From positions 248,001 through 312,000 of the forward strand of contig NZ_JAAQTL010000002.1 of the NCBI RefSeq assembly GCF_011742875.1: DNA of 64,000 bases, given 5' to 3'. Position numbers and translations under genes: made by a program. Each line of letters starts with the position of its first letter. Positions within the stretch are counted from its first letter, which is position 1. The DNA is from Luteibacter yeojuensis (GTDB lineage: Bacteria; Pseudomonadota; Gammaproteobacteria; Xanthomonadales; Rhodanobacteraceae). Below, piece by piece: positions 20,445-29,407 of the stretch. The notes under the pieces were generated by a model that saw only the letters and a list, made by a program, of their open reading frames with translations, was not told the origin of the DNA and ran no database searches.

Positions 20445-22051
20445 GCGCCGGCTCCCGCGACGGCGCGGCGATGCAGCGCATCGATGGCGGAGAGCGAGGA
20501 AAGGATCGCGCCCTCCTGCCACGCAGGAAGGTACGACGCGTGCTCGCCCGCGAGGACGATGCGGCCGTCCATCGAGCAGATATCGGCGTAATGCTTCGCC
20601 CTCGCCTCTTCCGTCCACCCGCCGAAGCATCCCAGCGTGCCCGGCGAGCGATGCCACGCCACCGCCATCCCGTTCTCGAACTCGCGGGCGTACTGGGGAT
20701 GGATCTTCGTCCCGTCCTCTACCGCGCGGCGAATGCGTTCGGCCGGATCCATCGCCGTGTACCGGTAGGCCTCGAGGAACAACGTGTATGCGCCCAGTAA
20801 CACGCCCTTCCGCGTGCCGAAGCCATGGCTGGGATAGGAGATCATGCCGATGGGCAGGTCGGTGGCGGTGATGCCGCCGTAGATCGCCTCGTCCTCTTCC
20901 CAGAACCGCCGCCTGAACTGCAAGCCCACCTTGACCGAACCCCAGTAGGGCACGGCGCCGATGGCCGCTACCTTCGCTTCCGACACCTGGATGGGAATCT
21001 GGCTGAGGATGGAGAGCGGGATCGTGCACACGCACCAGTCCGCCGTCGCCTGCCGCAAGTGGCCCGGCTTCGTCGTGTCCTCGTAATTCACGGTCACGCC
21101 GCGCTCGTCTTGCGCGACGCGGGTGACCTTCGCGTTGTAACGTATGACGTCCGGGCGGATCTCGCGCAGGAAGGCCTTGCCGATCGCATCCATGCCGCCG
21201 ACCGGCTGCATGAGCGTCGTCTGGAATTCGTACATGCCGCTGATACCCAGCGACTTCCACAGATGACTGCCGAGCACGTCGTGCAGACCCACCGGCTGCG
21301 AGAACACAGGGGCGCCGTCGGGGCCCGCGCCGGCATCCTTCGCGTAGCCGCGTCGCGAATTGCAGGCATGACCGGCGACATAGCGATAGTCGTTGTCGAG
21401 CCCGCCGAAGCCGCGCATGGCCTCCAGCAACATCTCCTTGTCTTCCTTGCTGACCTGGTCGTCGAGGCCACCCTTGCCCGCCACCTTCGCCAGCAACTCC
21501 GATACGCCGCCATTGAAGTCGGCCTGTACCTCGCGCATGCGCTGCGGCTTCCCGCCCATGGCGCTCTCGCCATGCAGGTACGCATTGTGGTTCACCTGCA
21601 CGAACGGTTCGAGCGCGACACCGAACCGCCGACAGTAATCCAGCAGGGCGGCATGGTGGTAAGGGATACGCCACGGACCGGGATTGAAATACTGGCCCTC
21701 GTCGAACCGGCACCGCTGCCGGTAGCCGCCCAGTTCCGTGTATTCGTCGCCGCCGCGCAGCGTCCAGTTGCGACCGCCCGCGCGCGCGTTGTACTCGAGC
21801 ACCTGGACCTTGTAGCCGGCCTTGCCGAGTTCGTAGGCGGCGACGAGTCCCGCCAGCCCGGCACCGAGGATGAGCACGCTGCCGCGGCCCGTGCCCTGGA
21901 GCGGCGGCGGTTTCCGGTAAGGGGATTCCGCGGCGAAACCGAGGCCGGTCATCGCCTGGTACATCAGTGCGCCGCCCCCGGCGAGGCCGATCATTCGCAG
22001 GAGATCGCGACGCGTCATCGACGCCGAACCATCGTTACCCATGCCGCCCAT
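20441..22051 (-). CDS. Tat-exported FAD amine oxidase/dehydrogenase
   Basis: Flavin monoamine oxidase family, about 536 residues from the ATG at 22051 (22042 is an alternative). A twin-arginine signal (SMTRRDLLRMIGL) shows export of the folded flavoprotein. The FAD-binding motif LILGAGLAGLVAAYELGKAG and the dinucleotide end-motif GRNWTLRGG lie near residues 65-110; the C-terminal FAD block is RIVLAGEHASYLPAWQEGA. Related nicotine-type enzymes are dehydrogenases that use a dedicated cytochrome c rather than oxygen, which fits the coupled cytochrome gene. The substrate is unknown; a primary or secondary amine or amino acid is likely. Confidence 0.88.
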   Translation of the reverse strand: MGGMGNDGSASMTRRDLLRMIGLAGGGALMYQAMTGLGFAAESPYRKPPPLQGTGRGSVLILGAGLAGLVAAYELGKAGYKVQVLEYNARAGGRNWTLRGGDEYTELGGYRQRCRFDEGQYFNPGPWRIPYHHAALLDYCRRFGVALEPFVQVNHNAYLHGESAMGGKPQRMREVQADFNGGVSELLAKVAGKGGLDDQVSKEDKEMLLEAMRGFGGLDNDYRYVAGHACNSRRGYAKDAGAGPDGAPVFSQPVGLHDVLGSHLWKSLGISGMYEFQTTLMQPVGGMDAIGKAFLREIRPDVIRYNAKVTRVAQDERGVTVNYEDTTKPGHLRQATADWCVCTIPLSILSQIPIQVSEAKVAAIGAVPYWGSVKVGLQFRRRFWEEDEAIYGGITATDLPIGMISYPSHGFGTRKGVLLGAYTLFLEAYRYTAMDPAERIRRAVEDGTKIHPQYAREFENGMAVAWHRSPGTLGCFGGWTEEARAKHYADICSMDGRIVLAGEHASYLPAWQEGAILSSLSAIDALHRRAVAGAGA

Positions 22052-22187
22052 CCCCCGATAGAAAGCGTTCGCCCGAGCATAGGCACATGTTGCGAACCAC
22101 GACAACGGGGCGCCCCGCCGGGCCACGTCATGACAGGGGGTGGCAAAGGCTCTAAGCTCGCCACGACATCGTTTTTCCCGACCAGGC

Positions 22188-23201
22188 ATGACTTCCTCCC
22201 TAGACCGTTCCGCAGCACGCCTCGCCTGGGCTCGCCACGTCACCGGCCAGCCCGACCTCATCCTGGCACCCGCATCCGCCGATGCGAGCTTCCGCAGTTA
22301 CCTGCGCGGCCATGTCGACGGCCAGCCGGTGATCGTGATGGACTCCCCGCCCGACCGGGAAGACCCGGCACCGTGGGTGGAGATCGGCGGCCGGCTGGCC
22401 GCCGCGGGGCTCCACGTGCCCAAGGTGATGGTGGCGGACATGGCCCAGGGCTTCCTGCTGATCGAGGACCTCGGCACGCGCACCTACCTTCCCGAACTGA
22501 CAGACGCGACAGTGGATGCCTTGTATGGCGACGCGCTCGACGCGCTGCTGCGCATGCAGGCGCACGTGGATACGGACGGCCTTCCCGCGTTCGACCACGC
22601 ATGGCAGACGATGGAAATGGAGATCATGCCGACGTGGTTCCTGCAGAAGCATCTCGGCGCGACGGTCGCCTGCGGGGAATGGGACATCGTCGAGAACGCC
22701 TTCACCGCGATCATGCACGCCATCGCCGGGCAGCCCCGCGCCTTCATGCACCGCGACTACCACAGCCGCAACCTGCTGGTCACCGCGGAGCGCTCGCCGG
22801 GCATCATCGATTTCCAGGGCGCGATGTCCGGACCGATCACCTACGACCTCGCCTCCCTGCTGCGCGATGCCTACATCGTCTGGGACAACGAACGCGTGGA
22901 AGGCTGGGTGGAAGCCTATCGCCTGCGCCTGCTCGACGCGCGCATGCTCGATGAAAGCGTGGACACCGACCGCTTCCGCCGCTGGTTCGACCTGACCGGA
23001 CTCCAGCGGCATATCAAGATCCTCGGTTTGTTCTGCCGTCTCTATTATCGCGACGGCAAGCCGGGCTACCTCGACGATCTTCCCCGCGTGCTGCGCTATG
23101 TGCTGGATACCGCGCGCAGGCATGCGGACGTCGCCCCGCTGGCCGACTATATCGAGGCCACCATCGGCGATCGCGACATCCGCGTGGCGAATCCGGCATG
23201 A
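22188..23201 (+). CDS. amgK: N-acetylmuramate/N-acetylglucosamine kinase AmgK
   Basis: Sugar kinase of the aminoglycoside-phosphotransferase fold, 337 residues, that phosphorylates MurNAc at C1 in the cell-wall recycling route that bypasses de novo UDP-MurNAc synthesis. Catalytic loop FMHRDYHSRNLL and the metal-binding IIDFQGA are clear. The ATG at 22188 is chosen because the frame upstream reads as non-coding. The stop overlaps the murU start in an ATGA. The identification rests strongly on this AmgK-MurU pairing, known from Pseudomonas and many Gram-negatives. Confidence 0.88.
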   Translation: MTSSLDRSAARLAWARHVTGQPDLILAPASADASFRSYLRGHVDGQPVIVMDSPPDREDPAPWVEIGGRLAAAGLHVPKVMVADMAQGFLLIEDLGTRTYLPELTDATVDALYGDALDALLRMQAHVDTDGLPAFDHAWQTMEMEIMPTWFLQKHLGATVACGEWDIVENAFTAIMHAIAGQPRAFMHRDYHSRNLLVTAERSPGIIDFQGAMSGPITYDLASLLRDAYIVWDNERVEGWVEAYRLRLLDARMLDESVDTDRFRRWFDLTGLQRHIKILGLFCRLYYRDGKPGYLDDLPRVLRYVLDTARRHADVAPLADYIEATIGDRDIRVANPA

Positions 23202-23875
23202 GGCATGCGCTCATCCTCGCCGCCGGGCTCGGCGAGCGCATGCGCCCGCTGACCACGCACACGCCGAAGCCCTTGCTCGAGGTGAACGGCAAGCCGCTCA
23301 TCGTCCACCACATCGAGAAGCTGGCCGCGGCGGGCGTGCGCTACATCGTCGTCAACACATCGCATCTCGCGCAGCAGTTTCCGGAAAGGCTGGGCGACGG
23401 TTCGCGCTGGGGTGTGCGCCTGCGCTATTCCTACGAGGGCCCCACGCCGCTGGAAACCGGCGGCGGCATGCTCGCGGCACTGCCGCTGCTGGGGCCGGAA
23501 CCCTTCATTGTCGTGAGCGCGGACATCTGGAGCGACATCGACTATGCGGCGCTCCCCCACGAGCCCGAAGGCGTGGCCCACCTGGTGATGCTTCCGAATC
23601 CGGCGTTCCATGCCGCGGGCGACTTCGCACTTGCCGGCGGAAAGCTCTACGAAGGCGATGGACCGGAAGGCGCCGAACGGCTCACCTTCGGCAACGTGGG
23701 CGTGTATCGCCGCGAGATCGTGGCGCGCGAGGCGCCGGGCCGCTTCAAGTTACTGCCCATGTACCAGCGAGCGATCGCCGAGGGTGCACTCACCGGCGAA
23801 CGCTTCGACGGATTCTGGCGCAACGTGGGCACTCCCGCGCAGCTCGATGAACTCCGCCTCTCGGTGGCCGGATAA
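23198..23875 (+). CDS. murU: N-acetylmuramate-1-phosphate uridylyltransferase MurU
   Basis: Nucleotidyltransferase, 225 residues, that converts MurNAc-1-P and UTP to UDP-MurNAc. The N-terminal signature LAAGLGERMRPLTTHTPKPL, the product-binding VNGKPLIVHHIEKL and the metal site SADIWSDID are present. It is translationally coupled to amgK. The route gives peptidoglycan recycling that is insensitive to MurA inhibition. Confidence 0.88.
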   Translation: MRHALILAAGLGERMRPLTTHTPKPLLEVNGKPLIVHHIEKLAAAGVRYIVVNTSHLAQQFPERLGDGSRWGVRLRYSYEGPTPLETGGGMLAALPLLGPEPFIVVSADIWSDIDYAALPHEPEGVAHLVMLPNPAFHAAGDFALAGGKLYEGDGPEGAERLTFGNVGVYRREIVAREAPGRFKLLPMYQRAIAEGALTGERFDGFWRNVGTPAQLDELRLSVAG

Positions 23876-23909
23876 GCCCCCTCACGGCCCCACCGTTGCC
23901 GTCGGCGCG

Positions 23910-23932
23910 CTCGCCGCTATAGCGGCTCCTAC
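23910..23932 (-). repeat. Single REP element, TATA type
   Basis: One copy of the window's REP family. On the minus strand it starts GTAGGAGCC and has the palindromic core GCCGCTATAGCGGC. It lies between the convergent murU and a small hypothetical gene. Confidence 0.85.
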
Positions 23933-23939
23933 AAAAACG

Positions 23940-24167
23940 TTACTGGAGGGTTTCGACGCCCATCGCGCGCAATCGCTCGTGGCCGAGCGCGAAAGCTTCG
24001 TTGAATGCGCTGGTGATGTCCTTGAAATCGTGGGTACCGGTGCTGGCTTCGATCTCTTCCCCGATGTGGTCGAGGATGCGATAGCTGGCGCGATAGACCT
24101 GTTCGCCTGCATCGCCGTGGTGTTTCACCGCCTTGGCTACGACTCTGTACTTGCTCTGATTTTCCAC
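23940..24167 (-). CDS. Conserved-looking hypothetical protein, 75 residues
   Basis: Small soluble protein starting VENQSKYRVVAKAVKHHG, charged and helix-rich, with no signal peptide. The GTG start is chosen because GGGAGGGAAGG lies just upstream. Real-gene character is supported by strong codon bias and a plausible globular composition (DHIGEEIEAST, FNEAFALGHERL). It is on the same strand as motAB, 103 bases downstream of motB. Function unknown. Confidence 0.7.
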   Translation of the reverse strand: MENQSKYRVVAKAVKHHGDAGEQVYRASYRILDHIGEEIEASTGTHDFKDITSAFNEAFALGHERLRAMGVETLQ

Positions 24168-24270
24168 TACGCCTTCCCTCCCCCCTGTCTTCCCGATAGT
24201 GACGGGGTGGGATGACCGTTGCAAGTGACCGCCGTGACAGGGCGTCGACAGCGCAGGACCCGCCGTCGCG

Positions 24271-25293
24271 TCAGCTCCGGCGCGACGCGCGCGGCGCCGG
24301 GAGCGCACTGCCTACCGTGGATTTCGCGGGAGACGCGGGCATGTCCGGCACGCCGGCGCCCAGGTGCTCCTGTTCCGCCGGGTGCGGCGTCGCCGGCGCT
24401 TCCGGCACATCCGGCTCGTTGGCCACTTCCTGCGACAAGGCCGCCCGTGCGGCTTCCTTGGTCATGACGACGATGCTGATGCGGCGGTTGATCGCCGCGG
24501 CCGGATCGGCCTTGTCGAAAGGCACCGAAGCCGCGAGGCCGACAACGCGCGCGACCTTGCCCGGCTGCATGCCGCCCTCCACGAGCGTGCGCCGCGCCGC
24601 GTTGGCGCGATCGGCCGAGAGCTCCCAGTTGCCGTATGCGCTGTCCGCACGGATATAGGGTGCGCTGTCGGTATGGCCCGAAATGCTGATCGAATTGGGC
24701 ACCTGGTTCACGAAGCCCGCCAGTTCGTGCAGGATCTGCACCGTGTACGACTTCATCACGCCGCTGCCGGTGTCGAACATCGGCCGGTTCTGCTTGTCGA
24801 CGATCTGGATGCGCAGACCTTCCGAAGTGATGTCGAGCAGGAGCTGGTCCTTGTACGGCGCCATCGCCTGGCTCTTCGCGATGGCCTCCTTGAGATCCTG
24901 CATGAGCTGCTCGAGGCGGCGTTTTTCCTGCTCGCGCGCCAGCTTGTCGACTTCCGCCGAATTTGGCTTCGCGAAGGCCTGCTGGTCGCCCGGCCCCTTG
25001 GGCAGGTCGAGCGCGCCGCCTAGCTTGATCATGCTCGTGCTCGCGCCGCCCGGGCCCATCTTGCCGGAGGGCGACATGGTGGACTGGCCCTGGGTCATGC
25101 TCGGATTCTTGAAATACTCCGAAATGGCGGCGCGCTGCTGCTTGGTGCCCGCGCCCACCAGCCACATGACCAGGAAGAACGCCATCATCGCCGTCACGAA
25201 GTCGGCATACGCGACCTTCCACACGCCGCCGTGATGAGCGTGGGCCGCCTTGCGTCGCTTGCGGACGATGATGACCTGCTTGAGATCGCTCAT
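24271..25293 (-). CDS. motB: Flagellar motor stator protein MotB
   Basis: Stator subunit that anchors the motor to peptidoglycan, 340 residues. The single transmembrane helix carries the proton-binding Asp (D31 in VAYADFVTAMMAFF). A plug/linker region follows, then an OmpA-like domain with ISISGHTDSAPY and NRRISIVV. An Ala/Pro-rich tail of about 60 residues follows. Six bases separate it from motA. Confidence 0.94.
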   Translation of the reverse strand: MSDLKQVIIVRKRRKAAHAHHGGVWKVAYADFVTAMMAFFLVMWLVGAGTKQQRAAISEYFKNPSMTQGQSTMSPSGKMGPGGASTSMIKLGGALDLPKGPGDQQAFAKPNSAEVDKLAREQEKRRLEQLMQDLKEAIAKSQAMAPYKDQLLLDITSEGLRIQIVDKQNRPMFDTGSGVMKSYTVQILHELAGFVNQVPNSISISGHTDSAPYIRADSAYGNWELSADRANAARRTLVEGGMQPGKVARVVGLAASVPFDKADPAAAINRRISIVVMTKEAARAALSQEVANEPDVPEAPATPHPAEQEHLGAGVPDMPASPAKSTVGSALPAPRASRRS

Positions 25294-25299
25294 GGCGAT

Positions 25300-26154
25300 T
25301 TACCTGGCGGCCTTCAGGTGGGCTTCGAGGTCCTGGAAGGTGGGGCGCGCCGACGACTGCAGCGACTTGCGCGCGAATTCCACCGCCACCATCGGGTTGT
25401 AGCCGCGCAGGTTGGCGAGCAAGGCCACCTTCACGCATTCGAAAGCCTTGCCGTCGGTGGCCACGCGCGCCTCCATCGCGGCCGCGAGCGGCCCGACGAA
25501 ACCGTAGGACAGCAGGATGCCGAGGAAGGTACCTACCAGCGCGCCGGCGATGTGCTGACCGATGACCGCGGCGTCGCCGTCGATGGACTTCATGGTGATG
25601 ACGATGCCCAGCACCGCCGCGACGATGCCGAACCCGGGCAAGGCGTCGGCCATCTTCTGGACCGCGAGCGCGGGCACCATGGCTTCGTGGTGGTGGGTTT
25701 CCAGTTCCACGTCGAGCAGTTGCTCCAGTTCGTGGGGATCCATGCTGCCGCCCACGATGAGGCGCAGGCAGTCGGTGGTGAAGTCGATGAGGTGGTGCTC
25801 CGCGACCAGCCGCGGGTACGCCGAGAACAGCGCGCTGTTGGCCGGATCCTCGATATGCGCCTCCATGCCGAGCTGCCCTTCTTTGCGCATCTTCACGAAG
25901 ATGTCGTAGAGCAGCGACAGCAGGTCCACGTAATCCTGCCTGCGGTACTTCGGCCCCTTGAACAGCGCGAGCGCGTCGCGTCCGGCGCCCTTCACCACGT
26001 CGAGGGAATTGCTGCTGACGAACGCGCCCAGTGCCGCACCGAAGATGATGAGCAGTTCGTAGGGTTGCCAGAGCGCGGCGAGTTCGCCGTGCGAAAGTAC
26101 ATAGCCGCCCAGTACGGATACCAGGACAACGATCGAGCCGATGATCACCAACAT
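25300..26154 (-). CDS. motA: Flagellar motor stator protein MotA
   Basis: Four-helix inner-membrane stator subunit, 284 residues. The conserved cytoplasmic loop residues and the late helices GFGIVAAVLGIVITM and LVGTFLGILLSYGFVGPLA are present. Ribosome site GGAGGAAG is about 6 bases from the ATG. The promoter upstream is a sigma-28 (FliA) type, at 26180-26206. Confidence 0.94.
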   Translation of the reverse strand: MLVIIGSIVVLVSVLGGYVLSHGELAALWQPYELLIIFGAALGAFVSSNSLDVVKGAGRDALALFKGPKYRRQDYVDLLSLLYDIFVKMRKEGQLGMEAHIEDPANSALFSAYPRLVAEHHLIDFTTDCLRLIVGGSMDPHELEQLLDVELETHHHEAMVPALAVQKMADALPGFGIVAAVLGIVITMKSIDGDAAVIGQHIAGALVGTFLGILLSYGFVGPLAAAMEARVATDGKAFECVKVALLANLRGYNPMVAVEFARKSLQSSARPTFQDLEAHLKAAR

Positions 26155-26179
26155 GACTTGCTTCCTCCAGTCACTGCCC

Positions 26180-26206
26180 TTATCGGCCGGTGCAGAGACA
26201 AATTGA
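26180..26206 (-). promoter_or_regulatory. Sigma-28 (FliA) promoter of motAB
   Basis: On the minus strand TCAA-N15-GCCGATAA, an exact match to the flagellar sigma-28 consensus (the -10 is perfect). It ends 25 bases before the motA ATG and lies between motA and the sensor kinase gene, so motAB can be expressed as a late flagellar class on its own. Confidence 0.85.
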
Positions 26207-26232
26207 GGAACTTCGTCACGTTTTCTGAACGT

Positions 26233-27558
26233 TTATTCACCCAGTGCGCAAGGGCCCGGATAGCGCGGAAACACAAGCCTGAAGCGGGTTCCCACGCCGG
26301 TCTCGCTCTCGATCTCGATGGCGCCGCCCGCCTGCGCGACCATCCCGTACACCTGGGCGAGGCCGAGCCCTGAGCCGCCTTCCTTCGTCGTGAAATAGGG
26401 CTCGAACAGGCGCTGGCGCACCTCCTCGGTCATGCCGGCCCCGGTATCCGTCACGCTGACGAAAACCTGGCGCAGTCCTCCGGCTTCCCGCGGTAGCCCT
26501 TGCGGCACGCCCTCGCCTATCCGCTCGCCCACTTCGATCACGATGCTGCCGAATCCATCCATCGCGTCACGGGCGTTGAGGCATACGTTCATCAGCGCCT
26601 GCTCCACACCGTGCCGGTCCAGCCAGACCGGCAGCGAAACGGGCTGACGCAGTACTTCGAGCCCGACACGGCCACCCAGGGCGTGCCGGGCGAAGTCGGA
26701 GAAGGTCGCGACGAGGTCCCCCATGTCGACAGCCTCGGGTTGCGCGTACTGGGCACGAGCAAAGGCCAGCAGGCGCCGGGTGAGCGCCGTGGCGTGGCGC
26801 GCGCCCTCCACGGCATAGGTGATCATGCGCCGGTGCCGCGGCGACAGCTCGTCGGCATCGTCCTGCAACCCGGACAGGCTGACGATCACCGTCTGCAACA
26901 TGTTGTTGAAATCGTGGGCGATGCCGCTGACGAGCTGGCCGATGGCCTGCTGCTTCTGTGCCTGCCGTGCGCCGGCCTCGGCCAGGTCGCGGGCCCGGTT
27001 GGCCATGTCCAGCTGTTCACGGACGCCCGCCAGGCGGCTCTCGGCGTCGCGCCGCGCACCATGCTCGGATTCGAGCCGCTCCATGAGCGTTCCATAGCGG
27101 GTAGTGGCATTGGCCGAGCGGGCCACGGTCTCGTTGAGGCGGTCCTGGAGCAGCTCGATGATCGATTCGAGCGAGGCCTGCAGTTCCACCCGCTCGGTCA
27201 CGTCCCGGCTGATGACGATGAAATGGTCCAGGGCGTCGTCGGCGACCACGGGGGCGACCATCACTTCCCACCAGCGGGTGGGGCCGTCGCCCGGCCGGCG
27301 CGCACCGACGAAGTCGACCCGCTCGCCCGAAGCCGCCCGGTCGAGTACCCGGGCCACCATGTCCCGCGCCTCCACGGGCCACAGGTCGAGCCAATGCATG
27401 CCGACCAGCCGCTCCACGCCCTCCGGCGCCAGCGTCGCGCAGCCCAGCCCCGAGACGAAGCGGATGGTGCCGTCCCGGGCAAGCTCCTTCATGCAGTCGG
27501 AGCATGCCTCGACGAACTGCCGGTACCGACCGTCGCCCTCGCTCATGGCCGTCGTCAT
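26233..27558 (-). CDS. PAS-domain sensor histidine kinase, orphan
   Basis: A 441-residue soluble kinase without a transmembrane segment. There is an N-terminal PAS domain (about 10-125, ending in DHFIVISRDVTERVEL), a coiled-coil linker (about 125-205), a phosphoacceptor H215 in GIAHDFNNML, and an ATPase domain with NVCLNARDAM, VTDTGAGM and FEPYFTTKEGGSGLGLA. No response regulator lies next to it. Either of two close Met codons (27558, 27546) could be the start. A dyad GTCAC-N7-GTGAC at 27566-27582 sits just upstream. A role in motility is possible from context but not shown. Confidence 0.88.
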   Translation of the reverse strand: MTTAMSEGDGRYRQFVEACSDCMKELARDGTIRFVSGLGCATLAPEGVERLVGMHWLDLWPVEARDMVARVLDRAASGERVDFVGARRPGDGPTRWWEVMVAPVVADDALDHFIVISRDVTERVELQASLESIIELLQDRLNETVARSANATTRYGTLMERLESEHGARRDAESRLAGVREQLDMANRARDLAEAGARQAQKQQAIGQLVSGIAHDFNNMLQTVIVSLSGLQDDADELSPRHRRMITYAVEGARHATALTRRLLAFARAQYAQPEAVDMGDLVATFSDFARHALGGRVGLEVLRQPVSLPVWLDRHGVEQALMNVCLNARDAMDGFGSIVIEVGERIGEGVPQGLPREAGGLRQVFVSVTDTGAGMTEEVRQRLFEPYFTTKEGGSGLGLAQVYGMVAQAGGAIEIESETGVGTRFRLVFPRYPGPCALGE

Positions 27559-27635
27559 CCCCTATGTCACGCCTGGTGTGACGCTATGACGCACCGCGAC
27601 AAGGGCAACTGTCAAGCCATACGAACGGCAGAGCC

Positions 27636-27899
27636 TCAGCCTTCCACGTCGTCGAAGCCGGTTTCGCCTTCGGCGAACACCGGAGCGCCGTCGTCCTCCA
27701 CGCCGAGCACCAGCCCCAGCGCCTTCTCGGCCGCCTCGGCGGCACTCGCCTCGTCGCGGAAGCTGCGGTTTTCATAAACGGCGAAATAGCTCGGGTAGCT
27801 GCCGTCCGCAGGATGGGAGGAAAGGAGCGCCGTATAGCGCGACCCTTCCCGGGTGGCGCCGCTGCGCAGGGTGAAGCCGGGGAATTCGCGTTCTGCCAT
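27636..27899 (-). CDS. Hypothetical protein, 87 residues
   Basis: Small acidic soluble protein (MAEREFPGFTLRSG at the start, an Ala/Glu helix ASAAEAAEKALGLVLGV in the second half, an Asp/Glu-rich end). There is no signal peptide or membrane segment. No strong ribosome site. No family is recognised. It is on the same strand as the kinase but 77 bases upstream of it. Confidence 0.65.
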   Translation of the reverse strand: MAEREFPGFTLRSGATREGSRYTALLSSHPADGSYPSYFAVYENRSFRDEASAAEAAEKALGLVLGVEDDGAPVFAEGETGFDDVEG

Positions 27900-28103
27900 G
27901 GGTCCGATCTCAAGGGGGACGAAAGTCTAACGTAGCCGGGAGTTTGGCGATCCTCTTGCAGGGAAGTCCTTATCCGCACAGGAAAATCGTCAGCATTTGG
28001 CACTTGCCACCCCCTGGCTTGTAAGGTATTTCCTACATCAAGCGGCCAAACACCGAAATACGCGAAGGCCGCGAAACAGGGGAAAGACAGGGGCAATAAA
28101 AGC

Positions 28104-28343
28104 ATGAACCTCATCACCACCGCGTCGCCGTCACGGCGCCTCGCGTGGATCGTCGCCACCGTACTCGCGCTCGCCGGCATCATCGGCCTGGCCCTGGCAC
28201 CTCGTGTGGCCGCCGCCATTCCGAAGACGGCGATCCAGATGGTCTACGCGTGGCTCTGCGCATCGCTGGTCGGCTCTGCCTATGTCGTGGTCACGCTGGC
28301 CAACGACGGGGAAGGCGCCACCGAGGACGGCGACGATTTCTGA
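28104..28343 (+). CDS. Small two-helix membrane protein
   Basis: A 79-residue protein with two hydrophobic helices (LAWIVATVLALAGIIGLAL and MVYAWLCASLVGSAYVVV) and an acidic tail ending GEGATEDGDDF. The start follows an AGGGG sequence by about 11 bases. It is followed directly by a strong bidirectional terminator. Function unknown. Confidence 0.72.
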   Translation: MNLITTASPSRRLAWIVATVLALAGIIGLALAPRVAAAIPKTAIQMVYAWLCASLVGSAYVVVTLANDGEGATEDGDDF

Positions 28344-28366
28344 CACTCAGGGATGAGGAACGCGAT

Positions 28367-28400
28367 AAAAAAGCCCGCTGGCGACCAGCGGGCTTTTTTT
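28367..28400. terminator. Bidirectional rho-independent terminator
   Basis: AAAAAAGCCCGCTGG-cga-CCAGCGGGCTTTTTTT: a 9-base GC stem flanked by an A run on one side and a T run on the other. It serves both the small membrane gene (plus) and the secDF operon (minus), which converge here. Confidence 0.95.
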
Positions 28401-28428
28401 ACGGGAACCCCCGGTACGCCAGCCTCGC

Positions 28429-29394
28429 TTACGGACGGCGCTCGAGCTCCGGATCTTCCTTCGACCGCGGCATGAGGTCCTGCTTCGACACGCCGAGCCA
28501 CAACAGGATCGGACTGGCGACGAAGATGGACGACAGCGTGCCGACCAGGATGCCGATCAGCATGGTGATCGCGAAGCCGTGCACGACGGGGCCGCCGATG
28601 AAGTACAGCGCGGCCATGGTGATGCCCGTGAACAACGAGGTGATGATGGTTCGCGACAGCGTGCTGTTGATCGAACGGTTCAGCACTTCTTCCGGCGTGG
28701 CGTTGCGGCTGGAACGGAAGAGTTCGCGGACGCGGTCGAACACCACCACCTTGTCGTTGATCGAGTAGCCCACCACCGCCAGTACCGAGGCCAGCACCGT
28801 CAGGTCGAACTCGCGCTGGGTCAGGGCGAAGATGCCGAGGGTGACCAGCACGTCGTGGATTTCCGTGGCCAGCGCCGCGATGGCGAAGCGCTTCTCGAAG
28901 CGGATCCACAGGTAACCCATGATGCCGACGATGACGAAGATCACCGCGACGATACCGTCGCTGCGCAGTTCCTCGCCGACCTGCGGGCCGACGAAGGACT
29001 TGCTCTTCATCGTGACGTCGGGACGCGAGGCCTTCAGCGCCGCCATGATGTCGTTCGCCACCTTGGTGGCGGCTTCGTCATTGGACAGGTTGCCCGCCGC
29101 GGCCACGTCGCCCTTCGGCTGCAGGCGGATGGTGAACTCGCGGCTGCCGCCCACGGCCTGCACCAGCGGGTTCTCCAGGTGTCCGTTCTCCAGCGCGGCG
29201 CGGACCTCGCCCGGATCGGCCGGCGTCTTGTACTCCACCTGGACGGCCACGCCGCCGAGGAAGTCCTGTCCGTAGTTGAAGCCGCGGGTCATGATCAGCG
29301 CGATGGCGCCGATCATGAGCAGCACGGCCAGGCCGATGCTGAACTTGCGCAGGCCGAGGAAGTTGAAGTTCGAATTGTGGTTGAAGATTTCCAT
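28429..29394 (-). CDS. secF: Protein translocase subunit SecF
   Basis: Inner-membrane partner of SecD that uses the proton gradient to complete Sec export, 321 residues. It has an N-terminal helix (FSIGLAVLLMIGAIALIM), a periplasmic domain starting GFNYGQDFLGG, and a five-helix C-terminal part with YSINDKVVVFDRVRE and SRTIITSLFT. It starts 13 bases after the secD stop and ends at the shared terminator. Confidence 0.95.
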   Translation of the reverse strand: MEIFNHNSNFNFLGLRKFSIGLAVLLMIGAIALIMTRGFNYGQDFLGGVAVQVEYKTPADPGEVRAALENGHLENPLVQAVGGSREFTIRLQPKGDVAAAGNLSNDEAATKVANDIMAALKASRPDVTMKSKSFVGPQVGEELRSDGIVAVIFVIVGIMGYLWIRFEKRFAIAALATEIHDVLVTLGIFALTQREFDLTVLASVLAVVGYSINDKVVVFDRVRELFRSSRNATPEEVLNRSINSTLSRTIITSLFTGITMAALYFIGGPVVHGFAITMLIGILVGTLSSIFVASPILLWLGVSKQDLMPRSKEDPELERRP

Positions 29395-29407
29395 GGCGTC
29401 CCTCCCG

